Counted from the stretch's first letter, positions 44,941 through 52,982 are shown. The stretch: 64,000 nucleotides of DNA from Tenericutes bacterium HGW-Tenericutes-2 (GCA_002839095.1 PGXL01000007.1:62001-126000); one strand, 5' to 3'. Notes: a model not told the origin generated them from the sequence alone. Made by a program: numbers and translations.

Positions 44941-46607
44941 GCAGCTTCACTTCCTAATCTTACAACCTTGTAGTTGATTGAAAATCCTGTCTTATCGTTT
45001 GTAACTGCAGATTCTAGGATTGATGATTTATCACTTGATGATGCATCACCGTTAATGTATATTACAACTTCTGTATTACTGACTTGAACGATTTTCTTGA
45101 TTACCATTTGAAGTGCTTCTCTGCTCAAGTTCATGTCATTCTCTAAGAATGCTTTAAGTTTACTTGTCCTCTCGTTTTGGATATGAAAGGTAGCTAGTTT
45201 ATTTTGCAATTCCATTAAATGTTCCTGGAGTGTTTCAATTTCTTGTTTTTTCATTTCAAATGCTTTGATCAAATACTTATCATTTTGATTACCGGTATCA
45301 GAAATTCTTAAATCAATGAGGGCTCTAATATCATTTTCTTTCGATGCAATTTCAGAGTTTATATCCTTTATTGAATCAAGTATTATTGATGAATCGAAGT
45401 TTTTATTAATAGTTTCTAACAAGTTATTGATTAAAGAAGTTGATGTATAGTTGAGTCTAATTAACGCATCACTACATACCATTTCAAGTGTTTCATTATC
45501 GATTGGTCGATTGTCACATGGAATACGTTCTTTTGATGTGTTTTTACATGTCAAAACCACTCGTTCCTTAGACGTTCCGTAATTGTAATAATTACGATTT
45601 AAAACGCGATTACAACACCCACAAATGACCATACCACTCAATGGAAACTGATTTCCATATCTACTCGAATCGTTGACTTTCGAACGAGTCTTTAAAGTTT
45701 GCTTCACCACTTGGAATAATTCTCTTGAAATGATAGCTTCATGATTATTCTCAATATAATACTGTGGAGCTTGACCCGTATTGATAACCGATTTATGGGT
45801 TAAGTAATCGAGTGTAACGCGCTTTTGAAGTAATACATCACCACAATACTTTTCATTCTTTAAAATGTTCATGATGTTTGCTGGATGCCAAATAACCTCG
45901 TTTCGTCCGTTTTTAATGTTGTTTTCTACCAAGTGCGTTGATATTTCACGGTAAGACATCCCAGAGAGATACAAGTTAAATATCATTTTCACAGTTTTTG
46001 CTTCAACATGATTAATAACTATCTTTCCATTGGCATCTTTATCATATCCAAGAAAACGACTTGTATTGATTCTGATATTGCCATCTTTATACCGTTTTCT
46101 AATACCCCACTTAACATTTTCGCTGATGTTCCTAGCTTCCTCTTGTGCAATCGATGAGAAGATGGTCATCATAAAATCTACTTTAGTATCCTTTGAACTA
46201 ATGTTTTCCTTTTCAAAGAAAACTTCAACATTGATTGCTCTGAGTTCTTGAATGATAGATAAGCAATCGACTGTGTTTCTAGCGAATCTTGATAATGATT
46301 TTACAAGAATTAAATCAATCTTACCCGCTTTTGCATCTTCAATCATTCTTAAAAAGTGAACTCGTTTCTTAGTACCCGTTCCGGATATGCCTTCATCTGC
46401 GTACATATTCACAAATTCCCAATCTTGATTCTCTTTGATTTGTGTAGTGTATTCTTTGATTTGAGCATTATAGGAGTTTAACTGATCCTCTGTGTCAGTA
46501 GAAACTCTCGCATAGGCGCAGACGCGCTTTTTTCTTTTTATAAGATCAGGACGATCAGATGTTAATACTGGGGAAGCATCTATTCTTATAACTTTTCTTT
46601 CATTCAC
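44937..46607 (-). CDS. Large serine recombinase (first of pair)
   Basis: Like its partner but a different protein of about 557 aa: resolvase domain with CAYARVSTDTEDQLNSYNAQI and YADEGISGTGTKKR, LVKSLSRFARNT, recombinase domain FLGYDKDANGKIVINHVEAKTVKMIFNLYLSG, a zinc ribbon (MVICGCCNRVLNR...CKNTSKERIPCDN), coiled coil and C-terminal domain. The start is set at GTG 46607 (reading MNERKVIRID) because GGAGGT lies seven bases before it; an ATG at 46622 and a longer frame to 46664 are less supported. It lies 75 bp after the 49-aa gene. Confidence 0.9.
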   Translation of the reverse strand: MNERKVIRIDASPVLTSDRPDLIKRKKRVCAYARVSTDTEDQLNSYNAQIKEYTTQIKENQDWEFVNMYADEGISGTGTKKRVHFLRMIEDAKAGKIDLILVKSLSRFARNTVDCLSIIQELRAINVEVFFEKENISSKDTKVDFMMTIFSSIAQEEARNISENVKWGIRKRYKDGNIRINTSRFLGYDKDANGKIVINHVEAKTVKMIFNLYLSGMSYREISTHLVENNIKNGRNEVIWHPANIMNILKNEKYCGDVLLQKRVTLDYLTHKSVINTGQAPQYYIENNHEAIISRELFQVVKQTLKTRSKVNDSSRYGNQFPLSGMVICGCCNRVLNRNYYNYGTSKERVVLTCKNTSKERIPCDNRPIDNETLEMVCSDALIRLNYTSTSLINNLLETINKNFDSSIILDSIKDINSEIASKENDIRALIDLRISDTGNQNDKYLIKAFEMKKQEIETLQEHLMELQNKLATFHIQNERTSKLKAFLENDMNLSREALQMVIKKIVQVSNTEVVIYINGDASSSDKSSILESAVTNDKTGFSINYKVVRLGSEAA

Positions 46608-46682
46608 TATGTTGACCTCCATTCTGTCATCACACATATTCGCTCTAAAACAAACTATTATCAAGTCAAATCGATATGGAGT

Positions 46683-46832
46683 TTATTTTGCATAATTCAT
46701 TTGATGTGCTTCAAAAAGAGAAAGTAATGAATCATAGAATTCAATGAATGAAAGTTGACCTTGTTTGTATAGGGTATGTAACATGGTTTTTTTAGTGTGA
46801 TAATCATATAAGTTTTGAGAATCTTGATTCAT
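46683..46832 (-). CDS. Small protein (49 aa) heading the recombinase operon
   Basis: A small gene of 49 aa. It starts MNQDSQNLYDYHTKKTMLHT and ends in FEAHQMNYAK. AAAAGGAG lies six bases before the ATG, which supports real translation. The KKTMLHTLYKQGQLSFIEF part resembles the short SHOCT-like helical motif seen in small proteins near recombinases, but this is only a likeness. It precedes the two serine recombinases on the same strand, so it may be a directionality or accessory factor. Confidence 0.6.
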   Translation of the reverse strand: MNQDSQNLYDYHTKKTMLHTLYKQGQLSFIEFYDSLLSLFEAHQMNYAK

Positions 46833-46851
46833 GAACGCTCCTTTTAAGAAC

Positions 46852-46881
46852 AAAAAATCCTACGCATTGATATACGTAGGA
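46852..46881 (-). terminator. Terminator/attenuator just before the recombinase operon
   Basis: On the minus strand TCCTACG, ten-base loop, CGTAGGA, then TTTTTT. It ends the repressor transcript but lies only about 11 bp before the ribosome site of the 49-aa gene, with no room for a promoter in between. A second small hairpin (GGTCA/TGACC) lies upstream. Confidence 0.75.
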
Positions 46882-46910
46882 CATCTTAGGTCAAATGACC
46901 CATTCACTTT

Positions 46911-46928
46911 TATCGCCATTTCTATTCT
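46911..46928. repeat. 18-bp direct repeat, copy 1
   Basis: CATTCACTTTTATCGCCA, identical to 48461-48478 inside the tyrosine integrase gene. The two copies bracket the repressor and XRE regulator genes. Confidence 0.6.
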
Positions 46929-46971
46929 ATCAAATTCAATAATTTAATGTGACCAACCAGTGTAGACGTTT

Positions 46972-47796
46972 TTAGTAAATTCCTGAAATATTATCTAAAT
47001 CAATAATGACCTTTTTGATTTGACCGAAAAATAAACCTTCAATCTCTTTTAATTTGGCAATTCGTATTTCACCTTCCTGGGTTGAATAATGGAAGTAGTT
47101 ATAGGAATTAAGCAGTTTATCTGAATGCTTTGTTTCTGGATATCTAAAAACAGGACCAACTTTAGTAATGTAGATTCCATCTACACCTTTTAGCATGCAT
47201 GTGATCGTATGATCTAAATCTTTGGTAATGATATCAAAGCTTCGATCGACAATGAGCATTGAGCCTTTTGGAGCGTTCAACGTCATGAGTTCCTGCTGCA
47301 GTTCAACAGCAATAACAGCGTTACTTTTCTCCAACCCTTCATCAAGATGATAATACATGCTATTTTCAGTTTCAATTTCCGTGAGGTAGTCTATTTCCTT
47401 GTATTCACTTATATTTATCGTGTAATCAGAGTAGACATATTTTTTGATTTTATTATCAAATTTATCATTGAAAAAACCTATATCTCTTTTGAGAAGCGCA
47501 TCAGTAGATACATTTAGGTGATTTGCTAGCGCAATAAGGAGTGAAGAGGGGATTTCTCTTTTACCATTTTCATAAGCTGACATACTTGCTTCTGTTGTTT
47601 GAAGCTGAAAGGTATCAATACATTTTTTAACTGTTAATCCTTTAGCTTTTCTATAAGCAGAATCAATACCTTTATATGACCACACTTGCTTATACAAATC
47701 ATGACCAACTTTTATTATATTTTCCATTTGGTCGTTGGCTAGTTTGACTTTCTTTAGCTTATCATTGATTATTTTTTGAGTATCATTTACTGTCAT
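46972..47796 (-). CDS. CI/LexA-like phage repressor
   Basis: A 274-aa regulator. Residues about 40-100 form an XRE-type helix-turn-helix (KCIDTFQLQTTEASMSAYENGKREIPSSLLIALANHLNVS). The C-terminal part (LNAPKGSMLIVDRSFDII...GIYITKVG) resembles the LexA/S24 fold; the Lys of GIYITKV fits the dyad position, but no clear Ser-Met nucleophile is seen, so self-cleavage is doubtful. Divergent from the XRE regulator at 48103, with two inverted-repeat operators between them. Likely keeps the island quiet. AGGAGG precedes the ATG. Confidence 0.8.
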   Translation of the reverse strand: MTVNDTQKIINDKLKKVKLANDQMENIIKVGHDLYKQVWSYKGIDSAYRKAKGLTVKKCIDTFQLQTTEASMSAYENGKREIPSSLLIALANHLNVSTDALLKRDIGFFNDKFDNKIKKYVYSDYTINISEYKEIDYLTEIETENSMYYHLDEGLEKSNAVIAVELQQELMTLNAPKGSMLIVDRSFDIITKDLDHTITCMLKGVDGIYITKVGPVFRYPETKHSDKLLNSYNYFHYSTQEGEIRIAKLKEIEGLFFGQIKKVIIDLDNISGIY

Positions 47797-48102
47797 TGGT
47801 ATTTCCTCCTAATGTATACCATAATTTTAACACACGTATGTCAAACGTGATAAAAATAATGAAAAAAAGACCGAATACATAAACATGTGTTTAAGTTGAT
47901 ATTTACTTGGATTTCCAGTTTGAATGGCTAAATAACGCAGTTTATATGTTCTAATCGTTACCGATAATAATAGTTATCGGGTACTCTATTCATGCAATTA
48001 TCCATGTTTCCAATCAATATTGGATAAAAATGTCATGCGTTAAAATCTAGGTTATCATTAGGTTAACAGTGTTTAACAACATGATAATTAGGAGGATTTT
48101 TA
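47797..48102. promoter_or_regulatory. Divergent operator region between repressor and XRE regulator
   Basis: No gene. It holds three inverted repeats: CACGT-7-ACGTG (47833-47849), CCGATAA-6-TTATCGG (47961-47980), and TCCAAT-4-ATTGGA near 48010-48024. The last ends in TGGATAAAAA. GTTAAC/GTTTAAC repeats and the AGGAGG site of the XRE gene follow. The second repeat recurs before the terminase-like gene. Confidence 0.65.
47961..47980. promoter_or_regulatory. 20-bp inverted-repeat operator, copy 1
   Basis: CCGATAA, six bases, TTATCGG: perfect 7-6-7 repeat. With flanking bases the left half reads AATCGTTACCGATAAT, matching 15 of 16 bases at 51885-51900. Confidence 0.7.
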
Positions 48103-48354
48103 ATGGATTTAAGGATGTATTTAGTAAATGCAAGACAAAGTAAAGGATACTCACAACGAAGAACTGCAAGAGAATCAGGAATATCCTATCAGCACTATGC
48201 CAAGATAGAAAGTGGTGATCGTGGGAAAAAAGTTTCATTTCTAACTATCGGTCGAATAGCGACAGTATTGGGCATATCGCTAGATGATTTATATCAACTT
48301 GAAAAAAGTTATCTTGATGAACTTGAACTTTCCAATGAGTCAAGCAACTATTGA
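48103..48354 (+). CDS. XRE-family transcriptional regulator
   Basis: An 83-aa Cro/CI-type helix-turn-helix protein (LRMYLVNARQSKGYSQRRTA, then ESGISYQHYAKIESGDRGKKVSFLTIGRIATVLGISLDDLY). AGGAGG precedes the ATG. Divergent from the large repressor, so the pair may form a bistable switch such as CI/Cro or Stl/Str. The tyrosine integrase overlaps its end. Confidence 0.9.
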   Translation: MDLRMYLVNARQSKGYSQRRTARESGISYQHYAKIESGDRGKKVSFLTIGRIATVLGISLDDLYQLEKSYLDELELSNESSNY

Positions 48355-49255
48355 TTTTAAGAAGCAAATTGAACTTTATATTCAAAGTTTAGATCTAAAA
48401 GAAATTACAAAGAAATCATATGATGACATTTTACAAAGTTTTTATAGGTACTTGTTAGCACATTCACTTTTATCGCCAAATAAAAAGGATATCTTAGGCT
48501 ATAAGGAATACCTATCAAAGCATGTGAGATCAGCAACGATTCAAAAGACCATTGTTGTCTTAAGGGGTTTCTTTACGTATTTAGATTCAGAAGAGCTCTA
48601 TCGAAACATCATGACTGGTATCAGAGGTGTTTCGATTGAACCAACATTCAAAAGAGCTGCACTCACATTAAGTGAAGTTGAAAAATTGATCAATAAAGCA
48701 AGTGAACTTGCCATATCCATTGAAGGTAAAAGGAACTACGCCATCATCGCATTAATTGCGACGACGGGATTGAGAACTATCGAAGTAGAAAGAGCAAATG
48801 TGAAAGATTTAGTCATGAATAGTGGTGGATACAAACTTTTCATTCAAGGCAAGGGTAAGGATGATAAAGATCTGTATGTAAAAATATCTCGAGATGTTTA
48901 TCAAATTATCATGACGTATTTAATGGATAGAAATGATGATCTTGAACCTTTATTTATTACCCATGGAAGAAATAATTCAAGTGAACGAATCAGAACCAGG
49001 TCTATCAGAGGAATAGTTAAAGAAATATTAAGACAAATCGGTATCGATGATATGAGATATACAGCACATAGTTTAAGACATTCTTTAGCTACCAATTTGA
49101 TACTTCATGGCAATGGAACACTAGAAGAAGCAAAACAGATTTTAAGACATAAGGATATATCAACAACGCAAATTTATAATCACTCACTCGCAAGATCTCA
49201 AAACGATGGTGAGTTGAAAATGAGCAAATTACTATTTAAAGGAAAGGAGCGATAA
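48335..49255 (+). CDS. Tyrosine recombinase / integrase (XerC/D-like)
   Basis: Site-specific recombinase of about 306 aa: N-terminal core-binding domain (SAM-like; ATIDFKKQIELYIQSLDLKEITKKSYDDIL) and catalytic domain with Arg in ATTGLRTIEVERANV, the Lys-containing beta strand GKGKDDKDLYVKI, HSLRHSLATNLI, RHKD and the nucleophile Tyr in TTQIYNHS. The start is uncertain: ATG 48335 or 48317, both overlapping the XRE gene without a clear ribosome site, so coupling is likely. It is a complete set of active-site residues. Confidence 0.9.
   Translation: MSQATIDFKKQIELYIQSLDLKEITKKSYDDILQSFYRYLLAHSLLSPNKKDILGYKEYLSKHVRSATIQKTIVVLRGFFTYLDSEELYRNIMTGIRGVSIEPTFKRAALTLSEVEKLINKASELAISIEGKRNYAIIALIATTGLRTIEVERANVKDLVMNSGGYKLFIQGKGKDDKDLYVKISRDVYQIIMTYLMDRNDDLEPLFITHGRNNSSERIRTRSIRGIVKEILRQIGIDDMRYTAHSLRHSLATNLILHGNGTLEEAKQILRHKDISTTQIYNHSLARSQNDGELKMSKLLFKGKER
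48461..48478. repeat. 18-bp direct repeat, copy 2 (inside integrase gene)
   Basis: CATTCACTTTTATCGCCA, identical to 46911-46928. Confidence 0.6.
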
Positions 49256-49256
49256 C

Positions 49257-49451
49257 ATGAATGATAATGTGGTTTTATATAACGTTAATGACCTTATGAA
49301 GCTGTTAAAAGTGACGAGAGTAACTGTACTCAGATATATTAATCAGAAGAAGATAAGAGCATTTAAAGTGGGTCATAGTTGGTTAGTAACGAAAGACGCA
49401 CTCGATGAATTCATTCGTTTAAGCGAACAGAGTCATGGCTGGAAAACCTAA
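49257..49451 (+). CDS. Excisionase-like helix-turn-helix protein
   Basis: A 64-aa protein of the excisionase/helix-turn-helix family: VNDLMKLLKVTRVTVLRYINQKKIRAFKVGHSWLVTKDALDEFI, the winged-helix pattern of Xis proteins. It lies 1 bp after the integrase with AAAGGAG upstream and overlaps the next gene by 17 bp. Likely directs the integrase toward excision or acts as a regulator. Confidence 0.85.
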   Translation: MNDNVVLYNVNDLMKLLKVTRVTVLRYINQKKIRAFKVGHSWLVTKDALDEFIRLSEQSHGWKT

Positions 49452-50331
49452 ACTAGGACTGGAGTTCTTTTCAGTTGATGTAGATATGAATCGAAACATG
49501 AAAGTAAGAAGATTGATGAGAGAATATGGGACTGAGGGGTATACCATCCTGATGTTCCTTTTGTCTTGGGTCTATGAAAAAGGACAATTTTGGCGATATG
49601 ACAACATTGAAGATGTCATTTTCGGGTTATCTGAATCAACTAATGTGAGTGAAGAACGAATTGAACAGATTATCGATTTTCTAGTTGAGGTAGGTTTGTT
49701 TGATAAAGTTTCATTTAAACTAGGATACTTCACCTCACATGAAATCCAAAGAAGATATTATTACGCAACAAAACGAAGAAAAGTCAGGATTCTTAAAGAG
49801 TGCTGTTTACTAAGCCAAGAAGACATGAACTTGATTGATAGCAAATCTGAATTCAATGATTCAATCCTTGTTAACATAGATACCATTCATGTAAACAAAG
49901 ATGACATGGTTGTAAACAAGCATAGACAAAGTAATAGTAATAGTAAAAGAAAAAAGGATAAAGGAATGATAAATCATGATATTGGATCTGTCGATCCCGC
50001 AACTATTCCATTTAAACTTAATTATTATCTTTTAATTCTAATCAAAAACAATATCGTTACAGGAACAGAAGAATGGATAACCGTATTAAATGACTATCTA
50101 TATACTGTTACAAGCAAGCGGAATAAAGATGATGTTAGAAAGGCAATCTATTACACCATCAAACGCATCAATCACAATCAATGGAAAGATGAACATGGAT
50201 ATGAAATCGTGAATAGAGAACCTTATCTTGAAACAACGATTAATAACAATATCGACTATAACGAATCGGAACCTGAGAGAATTCAAAGGTTAAAAACGTT
50301 TGATTTTATCTTTCATAAAAATACTGAATAA
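49435..50331 (+). CDS. Lin1244/Lin1753-type replication/DnaD-like protein
   Basis: A 298-aa protein. The N-terminus KLGLEFFSVDVDMNRNMKVRRLMREYGTEGYTILMFLLSWVYE matches the Lin1244/Lin1753 (DUF4373) domain common in phage and plasmid replication proteins. The middle is a basic, asparagine/serine-rich linker (KHRQSNSNSKRKKDKG) and the C-terminus is a helical DnaD-like region. It probably helps start replication of the excised element. ATG inside the end of the excisionase gene. Confidence 0.75.
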   Translation: MAGKPKLGLEFFSVDVDMNRNMKVRRLMREYGTEGYTILMFLLSWVYEKGQFWRYDNIEDVIFGLSESTNVSEERIEQIIDFLVEVGLFDKVSFKLGYFTSHEIQRRYYYATKRRKVRILKECCLLSQEDMNLIDSKSEFNDSILVNIDTIHVNKDDMVVNKHRQSNSNSKRKKDKGMINHDIGSVDPATIPFKLNYYLLILIKNNIVTGTEEWITVLNDYLYTVTSKRNKDDVRKAIYYTIKRINHNQWKDEHGYEIVNREPYLETTINNNIDYNESEPERIQRLKTFDFIFHKNTE

Positions 50332-50435
50332 TTATCCACCCCATCACCCAAAATTGAATATCGCAGTTCTACTTATTAGATTTTAATTATAGTACAGTTA
50401 TGATAAAATAAGATGAGACGAAAGGGTGTGGTAAC

Positions 50436-51794
50436 ATGCTTTATGAAGAAAATGAGTCTGTTGAATTAAAAGAGATATTAATTGACAAAGTTAAACATGA
50501 AATATCCGCCTTTATTAATACGAACGGTGGCATTATATATGTTGGCGTTAAAGATGATGGAACAGTTGTTGGAATTCCTCAAAGTGAGAAAGACCAAGTT
50601 GACAGTAAATTAAGTTCATGGATTAGAGATGTCTACTATCCAAACCCCAATCAATTTATTAAGTTCCACTTTAATAGTGACAATGTTTTGGTTATAGAAG
50701 TTTTAAAAGGTGTTCATAAACCTTATTATATAATTGGAAAAGGTCCGGTTCCAGCTGGTGTTTATATTCGAATCGGAAGAAGTACCAGACAAGCTACGCA
50801 AGATGAGATATTACAAATGATGGTTGAATCGAGCGGATATTCGTATGAATCTGATATTTCCAAAATTCAAGATCTTCATTTTTCATCTTTTATCATTCAT
50901 TGTGAAAAGGGAAATCTAGAATTTAGTGCCGATAAATATCAAGCATTGAACTTTTTAACAATAGATAAACGTTTTACCAATTTAGCATTACTTATGAGTG
51001 ATGAAAATCCAATAGAAGTCAAGTTAGCAGTATACAAAGGACTAACCAGTAATGAATTTAAGGTCAAAAAGGAATTTAAGGGATCGTTAGTTTCAATTGC
51101 GACTCAAGTACTTGAATACGCTTCATTGTTTAATGATACATCAGCAAAAATTGTTGATTACCAACCACAAAGAATCGAGATAAAATCGTTTCCTGGCGTA
51201 TCCTTAAGAGAAGCTGTTATTAACGCTTTATGCCACACAGATTATTCTAGACCATCGAATATTAAAGTCGAGTTTTATGATGACAGAGTTGAAATATCTT
51301 CACCAGGTGGAATATTTGGTGGTGTTACACTCGATGACATTTTGCATGGGAAACAAACATTCAGAAATCCTGGACTCATCAACATATTTGGAAAACTGGA
51401 TTTGATTGAAAATTATGGAACAGGATTAAGACGTATCATGGATGCTTATCCACGTTTTGATCAAAGCGTCATTTTTGATGTAAGTAATAGCTTTTTTACA
51501 GTTAAACTTCCGAACATGAATTATCACGACCATGAAGCCAAAGGGGTAAACGGAGTAAATGACGGAGTAAACGGAGTAAATGACGGAGTAAAAAACTTCG
51601 AGTCAATTATTCTTGAAATCATCCAAGATCATCCTGGATTAAGAGTTCCAGGTATATTAGAGATTGCTAAAAAGCAACATCAAGAACTAACAATAAATAT
51701 TGTCGAAAATAGAGTTGCAGATTTAAAGAAAAAATCTTTGATTATGTTTGAAGGGGTTCCAAAAACAGGAGGCTACTTTATTATCAAAAAGTAG
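50436..51794 (+). CDS. AlbA_2 (Schlafen-type) and ATPase-domain regulator
   Basis: A 452-aa putative transcriptional regulator. The N-terminal AlbA_2 domain has NESVELKEI...EISAFINTNGGIIYVGVKDDGTVVGI; the middle contains a GHKL-like ATP-binding part (REAVINALCHTDYSRPSNIKVEFYDDRVEISSPGG, then NYGTGLRRI); the C-terminus is a winged helix. Between them are two 7-residue repeats (GVNGVND twice, then GVK) coded by 21-bp repeats at 51543-51584. GAAAGGGTG precedes the ATG. Role in the island unknown; relatives are linked to antiphage or regulatory functions. Confidence 0.75.
   Translation: MLYEENESVELKEILIDKVKHEISAFINTNGGIIYVGVKDDGTVVGIPQSEKDQVDSKLSSWIRDVYYPNPNQFIKFHFNSDNVLVIEVLKGVHKPYYIIGKGPVPAGVYIRIGRSTRQATQDEILQMMVESSGYSYESDISKIQDLHFSSFIIHCEKGNLEFSADKYQALNFLTIDKRFTNLALLMSDENPIEVKLAVYKGLTSNEFKVKKEFKGSLVSIATQVLEYASLFNDTSAKIVDYQPQRIEIKSFPGVSLREAVINALCHTDYSRPSNIKVEFYDDRVEISSPGGIFGGVTLDDILHGKQTFRNPGLINIFGKLDLIENYGTGLRRIMDAYPRFDQSVIFDVSNSFFTVKLPNMNYHDHEAKGVNGVNDGVNGVNDGVKNFESIILEIIQDHPGLRVPGILEIAKKQHQELTINIVENRVADLKKKSLIMFEGVPKTGGYFIIKK
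51543..51590 (+). repeat. Two in-frame 21-bp tandem repeats
   Basis: Units 51543-51563 and 51564-51584, then a partial third; they encode GVNGVND twice. In-frame length change would shorten or lengthen the linker rather than disrupt the protein. Confidence 0.8.
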
Positions 51795-51843
51795 TTGATA
51801 ATCCATTAGCTCTAGAAATTAAACTTACATAAGAAAAATTGAC

Positions 51844-51870
51844 AACATCAGGCTAACGCTTGGTGTTTTT
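51844..51870 (+). terminator. Terminator after the AlbA_2 gene
   Basis: AACATCAGGC, loop TAAC, GCTTGGTGTT, then TTT. Ten pairs including two G-U pairs. Confidence 0.7.
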
Positions 51871-51892
51871 ATTTCTCTTATACAAATCATTA

Positions 51893-51912
51893 CCGATAAT
51901 CTATGTTAGCGG
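51893..51912. promoter_or_regulatory. 20-bp inverted-repeat operator, copy 2
   Basis: CCGATAA, TCTATG, TTAGCGG: same 7-6-7 layout as 47961-47980 with one mismatch. The preceding bases AATCATTA also match. Confidence 0.65.
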
Positions 51913-52096
51913 ATGTATGAAACATATCATCAGTGATAACGAGACTATTTATACCGTTCAAAATCAACTAATTACATATCAAGTGATTTATGTGTAAATG
52001 TCGCCACTGGTTGTCTATCTTAAAAAAGGAGTCAAATATATAATTAAGAGGTGAGCAAAGGGTGAGCGACTTACCCCCTCTAAAGGAGCAACCATT

Positions 52097-52594
52097 TTGG
52101 CAAGGGTTTTAGATTCGTTTGAACGCTGGGAAAATCAAGGGACACTTAAAGAAAAGTTAAGAACGATTGAAGATCTAGTTTCTAAGAATGTCATCCAAGA
52201 GAAGATTGCTACTGTTTTAGGGATTTCTGAAAAGACATTACAGAAATTAAAAAACAAGCATGTAGAATTTGCTAGAGCATTTGCAAAAGGCGAACTCGAT
52301 ATGAAGGATAACCTCATTGGTGCTATCTATAAAAAAGCCATGGGTTTTGAACATGAAGAGATTCAAACATTAATTGAAGATCAGAATGGTCGTTCTAAGA
52401 AAAAAATAGTAAAGACAAAGAAATATTATCCACCAGATTTAAATAGTGCTAAGTATTTATTGGTGGTTAGGTTTGGCAGATCATTCAATGATAGAAAAGA
52501 TGAGCTCGATCTTATGGAACGAAGATTAGATGAAAAACAGGACGAATGGGTTCTTGATCCTGAGGTAGGAAGAGAGGTTGAATCAGATGATTGA
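52097..52594 (+). CDS. Terminase-small-subunit-like HTH protein
   Basis: A 165-aa protein. A helix-turn-helix near residues 28-50 (NVIQEKIATVLGISEKTLQKLKNKH) is followed by MKDNLIGAIYKKAMGFEHEEIQTLIEDQNGRSKKKIVKTKKYYPPD and VVRFGRSFNDRKDE, the build of phage terminase small subunits and related Xre/transposase-like HTH proteins (ALYKRALGYEYEE... and PDVTAQIFWLKNR). TTG start at 52097 with TAAAGGAG upstream. In a satellite it would steer packaging of element DNA; no large subunit is nearby. Overlaps the next gene by 8 bp. Confidence 0.6.
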   Translation: MARVLDSFERWENQGTLKEKLRTIEDLVSKNVIQEKIATVLGISEKTLQKLKNKHVEFARAFAKGELDMKDNLIGAIYKKAMGFEHEEIQTLIEDQNGRSKKKIVKTKKYYPPDLNSAKYLLVVRFGRSFNDRKDELDLMERRLDEKQDEWVLDPEVGREVESDD

Positions 52595-52955
52595 TATAGA
52601 TAACTTGATGAATGGAAACTTTCCTACTTACTACAAAGCCTTATTAATATCTGACTATACGGATGAAACAACCAATGGCAAACTGATCGGTAGATTAAAA
52701 GAAGATTTCAACAGCATTAAGAATCATGAACTAATCTACATTACTTATCGAAAAGAACTGTTCAATTTCGTAGTAAATGTTTTTAAGTTTGATGATCATC
52801 ATGTCGAGTTAACGCCAATTGAGTCGAGAACCTTCAAAGATATTAACGATGCTACCAAATACGTTAGAAGTATTCAGACTCATATGAGTAAAGAAGTTTA
52901 TATTCATGAAACTCACCCTATAGAGATTCCAGAAGTATTCTATAATAATATTTAA
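52587..52955 (+). CDS. Hypothetical protein (122 aa)
   Basis: Not recognised. A 122-aa acidic protein starting MIDIDNLMNGNFPTYYKALL, with mixed alpha/beta character, no membrane segment or Cys. The ATG at 52587 is preceded by AGAGAGG and overlaps the terminase-like gene by 8 bp, so the two are coupled. It may be an accessory partner. Confidence 0.65.
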   Translation: MIDIDNLMNGNFPTYYKALLISDYTDETTNGKLIGRLKEDFNSIKNHELIYITYRKELFNFVVNVFKFDDHHVELTPIESRTFKDINDATKYVRSIQTHMSKEVYIHETHPIEIPEVFYNNI

Positions 52956-52982
52956 CAGTCTAAAATCGACACAAGATAAAAA

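Larger units (their letters stand above)
51795..52096. promoter_or_regulatory. 302-bp intergenic control region before the terminase-like gene
   Basis: No gene. It holds a terminator (51844-51870), the second copy of the 20-bp operator (51893-51912), a TATATAAT box near 52036-52043, and a folded leader (AGAGG...CCTCT with two GGTGAGC repeats) before the AAAGGAG site of the next gene. Confidence 0.6.

Noticed and set aside
43282-46607. Reading the two serine recombinases as SCC ccrA/ccrB
   Set aside because: Size and pairing are similar, but there are no other SCC features and the target site is unknown, so only the general family is claimed.
48047-48238. Minus-strand frame opposite the XRE regulator
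   Set aside because: No ribosome site, and it lies over the well-supported XRE gene and its AGGAGG site.
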